Positions 6,544-8,216 of a stretch of DNA of 8,216 bases are shown here, piece after piece. This DNA is from Alphaproteobacteria bacterium. Its GTDB lineage: Bacteria; Pseudomonadota; Alphaproteobacteria; ATCC43930; CGMCC-115725. Location: assembly GCA_017353855.1 (NCBI GenBank), contig JAFMSA010000154.1, positions 1 through 8,216 of the forward strand, given 5' to 3'. Made by a program: the position numbers and the translations under genes. Position 1 is the stretch's first letter; every line of letters begins with the position of its first letter. The notes under the pieces were generated by a model that was given only the letters and a program-made list of their open reading frames with translations, was not told the DNA's origin and ran no database searches.

Positions 6544-7716
6544 GTGTTGTTCAGCGCCGTGGTCCGGCAGCTCGACGAGGCTGACCCGGTTGCGGTGAAC
6601 CGTCAACGCGAGCCTGCCGTGCTTCAGCGCCAGCGCGTCCGTTCCGAAAATCTCGCGGCGCCAGCCGGACAGCGCCGGCACCGGCGCCTCGTCATCCGCG
6701 GCGATCGCCTCGAGATCCTCGGCGCTTGCCAGCAGCTTTTGCGCGACCTGATGCTCCTCGCAACGTTGCTTCAGCAACACCCGCAACAGCTCGACCAACG
6801 GACCGACGCCGGGCGGCGGGTCAGCTCTGGGCGGCGCCGGCGGCGCGAGCCCCTCGACACTCGCGAGCCCGCGCCGGACCGCCTCAAGGATCTCGCTGCC
6901 GAGCCTGCCTTCGGCAAACCCCTTGCCGAGGCTGCGGGTCCGGGCTAACGCCTCGATCGTTCGCGGCAGGTGAGCGGCGATTTCAAGCACCGCTTCGTCC
7001 CGTATGATCCGCCCCCGCGGCAGATTGCGCCGCTGCGCGGCACTTTCCCGCCAGGCCGCGAGCTCGCGCAGGACCCCGAAAAACCGATGGTCCGCCCGTC
7101 CCCGCAAGCGGAAGCGGCGCCATGCCTCGCGCGGGTCGGCACGATAGGTCTGCGCGTTGGACAGCTCGGCCATTTCTTCGGCAAACCAGCCCGCTCGCCC
7201 GTTGGATGCCAGTTGCTGCTGGAGCTTCTCGTACACGGTGCGCAGATGAACAACATCGGCGAGGGCATACCGGATCTGCCGCTCGGTCAGGGGACGGCGC
7301 GACCAGTCGGTAAAACGTGATGATTTGTCGAGCGGGGCATGGGCGAGCCTGCTGACGAGCGTTTCGTAACTCGCGGCATCGCCGAAGCCGCAAACCATCG
7401 CGGCGATCTGAGTATCGAAAATAGGCGCCGGGACCGTTCCGGAGAGATTGAAGAAGATCTCAATGTCCTGGCGCGCCGCGTGAAACACCTTCAGCGTGGC
7501 GGGATCGGCCATTAGCGCAAGGAGCGGCGCCAGCTCGATCCCCGAAGCGAGTGGGTCGATCGCAGCCGCTTCATCCGGGCCGGCGATCTGCACAAGGCAT
7601 AGTATCGGCCAATAGGTCCGCTCGCGCATGAACTCGGTATCGACCGTAATGAAGCCGGCGCCTGTCTGCCGCGCACAAAACTCGGCCAGCGCCTCCGTCT
7701 CGGTGATCAGGGTCAT
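6541..7716 (-). CDS. rnd: Ribonuclease D (DEDDy 3'-5' exoribonuclease)
   Basis: Trims the 3' ends of tRNA and other stable RNA precursors in the cytoplasm. It is 391 residues, close to E. coli RNase D (375). The exonuclease domain (about 1-170) has all DEDDy residues: D26 and E28 in DTEF (Exo I), D84 in ARQDIE (Exo II), and Y150 and D154 in YALADVVHL (Exo III). It is followed by an HRDC domain (about 205-285, FGVLRELAAWRE then LPRGRIIRDEAVLEIA), a Pro-rich linker (APPAPPRADPPPG) and a C-terminal helical region ending GWRREIFGTDAL. ATG 7714-7716 matches the family start MTLITETEAL. It is divergent from aspS, a common alphaproteobacterial pairing. No frameshift or missing catalytic residue is seen. 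Confidence 0.95.
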   Translation of the reverse strand: MTLITETEALAEFCARQTGAGFITVDTEFMRERTYWPILCLVQIAGPDEAAAIDPLASGIELAPLLALMADPATLKVFHAARQDIEIFFNLSGTVPAPIFDTQIAAMVCGFGDAASYETLVSRLAHAPLDKSSRFTDWSRRPLTERQIRYALADVVHLRTVYEKLQQQLASNGRAGWFAEEMAELSNAQTYRADPREAWRRFRLRGRADHRFFGVLRELAAWRESAAQRRNLPRGRIIRDEAVLEIAAHLPRTIEALARTRSLGKGFAEGRLGSEILEAVRRGLASVEGLAPPAPPRADPPPGVGPLVELLRVLLKQRCEEHQVAQKLLASAEDLEAIAADDEAPVPALSGWRREIFGTDALALKHGRLALTVHRNRVSLVELPDHGAEQH

Positions 7717-7890
7717 AATGAGAGGCTATACAGCGAAAACCAGGCAACGGGAACCGCCGCAGACGCATTGTCTCCCGATCCGGCAAGGTGCGGCTGGATC
7801 GGCCGTGCCGGCCACGCTATCTAAATGTCCAACGTTTTTGCGGGCGCTCGCGCGCGATTTCAGTGACGCCACGCTTTTAGCACGCGTCGA

Positions 7891-7928
7891 TGCCCGATCT
7901 GCCCTGCCCGCAGATTCGCGGACGGGCA
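7891..7928 (+). promoter_or_regulatory. Possible structured leader upstream of aspS
   Basis: An inner hairpin ATCTGC (7897-7902) / GCAGAT (7910-7915) with a 7-nt loop is enclosed by TGCCCG (7891-7896) pairing with CGGGCA (7923-7928). A second TGCCCG (7905-7910) could pair with the same CGGGCA and would disrupt the inner hairpin, so two exclusive folds are possible. The element ends 38 nt before the aspS ATG. It might be a regulatory leader or simply GC-rich sequence. I see no convincing promoter hexamers elsewhere in the 7717-7966 gap. Confidence 0.3.
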
Positions 7929-7966
7929 AAGCTGGCTCTCGCACTTTGGAACGGGATGTGATCTGA

Positions 7967-8216
7967 ATGCATGCCTACCGGACTCATACCTGCGGCGCCT
8001 TGCGCTTGACCGATGCGGGCCACACGGCCCGGCTGTCGGGATGGGTGCATCGCAAACGGGACCACGGACAACTCCTGTTCATCGATTTGCGCGACCACTA
8101 CGGCGTCACTCAATGCGTGATCGACATTTCTTCGCCGCTGTTCATGAGGGCCGACGCGCTGCGGCTGGAGAGCGTCGTAACAATGACCGGGCGCGTTGCC
8201 GCGCGCTCGCCGGAGA
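7967..8216 (+). CDS. aspS: Aspartyl-tRNA synthetase, N-terminal part (cut by window edge)
   Basis: Charges tRNA with aspartate in the cytoplasm. Only the first 83 residues are in the window: the N-terminal OB-fold anticodon-binding domain, starting MHAYRTHTCGALRL, then LSGWVHRKRDHG, LLFIDLRDHYGVTQCVID and LRLESVVTMTGRV. These are the standard bacterial-type AspRS opening blocks. The start is firm: TGA at 7964-7966 is in frame immediately before ATG 7967; a modest GGGA (7953-7956) lies 10 nt upstream. His33 (RKRDH) occupies the position that is Leu in E. coli AspRS and His in known non-discriminating enzymes, so it may also charge tRNA-Asn with Asp. One change in a conserved block is Gln35, where Gly is usual (RDHGG). 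Confidence 0.95.
   Translation, partial: MHAYRTHTCGALRLTDAGHTARLSGWVHRKRDHGQLLFIDLRDHYGVTQCVIDISSPLFMRADALRLESVVTMTGRVAARSPE

Noticed and set aside
7628..7966. Plus-strand frame ending TGA directly before the aspS ATG
   Set aside because: Its first part is antisense to the conserved rnd start and the rest is an unremarkable Arg-rich frame; the TGA-ATG abutment looks coincidental.
7717..7966. tRNA or small RNA gene in the rnd-aspS gap
   Set aside because: No cloverleaf, CCA end or terminator-like poly-T was found; only the leader stems already listed.

Overview
The window is GC-rich (strong G/C preference at third codon positions) and reads as chromosomal DNA of an alphaproteobacterium, most likely Rhodospirillales or a near relative. 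This is inferred from the L33 sequence, the start of AspRS, a PleD with Caulobacter-type domain order, and the clustering of rnr, an S41 peptidase, rpmG, divK/pleD, rnd and aspS. There is no plasmid, phage, IS or CRISPR signature.

Layout. From 1 to 1974 (+) is most of RNase R, cut by the left edge. From 2097 to 3728 (+) is an S41 C-terminal-processing protease with a lipoprotein signal. A good sigma70-type promoter sits inside its 3' end and feeds the small rpmG gene (50S L33, 3753-3920, +). Convergent to it is a PleD-type diguanylate cyclase (3950-5332, -).

The stretch 5333-6029 has no intact gene. Immediately upstream of pleD it holds a recognisable, badly broken divK on the minus strand (5364-5776): N-terminus, a central piece and C-terminus are visible, but the phosphoacceptor region is deleted, the frame is shifted and about 130 bp of extra sequence is present. 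Beyond it lies an unidentified plus-strand open fragment (5805-6017). From 6030 to 6527 (+) is a small secreted Ala/Thr/Gly/Ser-rich protein with tandem repeats. Then come RNase D (6541-7716, -) and, divergent across a 250-bp gap with a possible leader structure, the start of aspS (7967 to the right edge, +).

How they fit together. Most genes are housekeeping: RNA decay and processing (RNase R, RNase D), translation (L33, AspRS), envelope proteolysis (S41 lipoprotein) and c-di-GMP signalling (PleD). The window does not show an obviously new multi-gene system. The most interesting signal is the decay of divK beside a PleD whose first receiver domain has Arg in place of the usual invariant Lys. 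This suggests that the DivK/PleD cell-cycle circuit is rewired, relocated or degenerating in this lineage.
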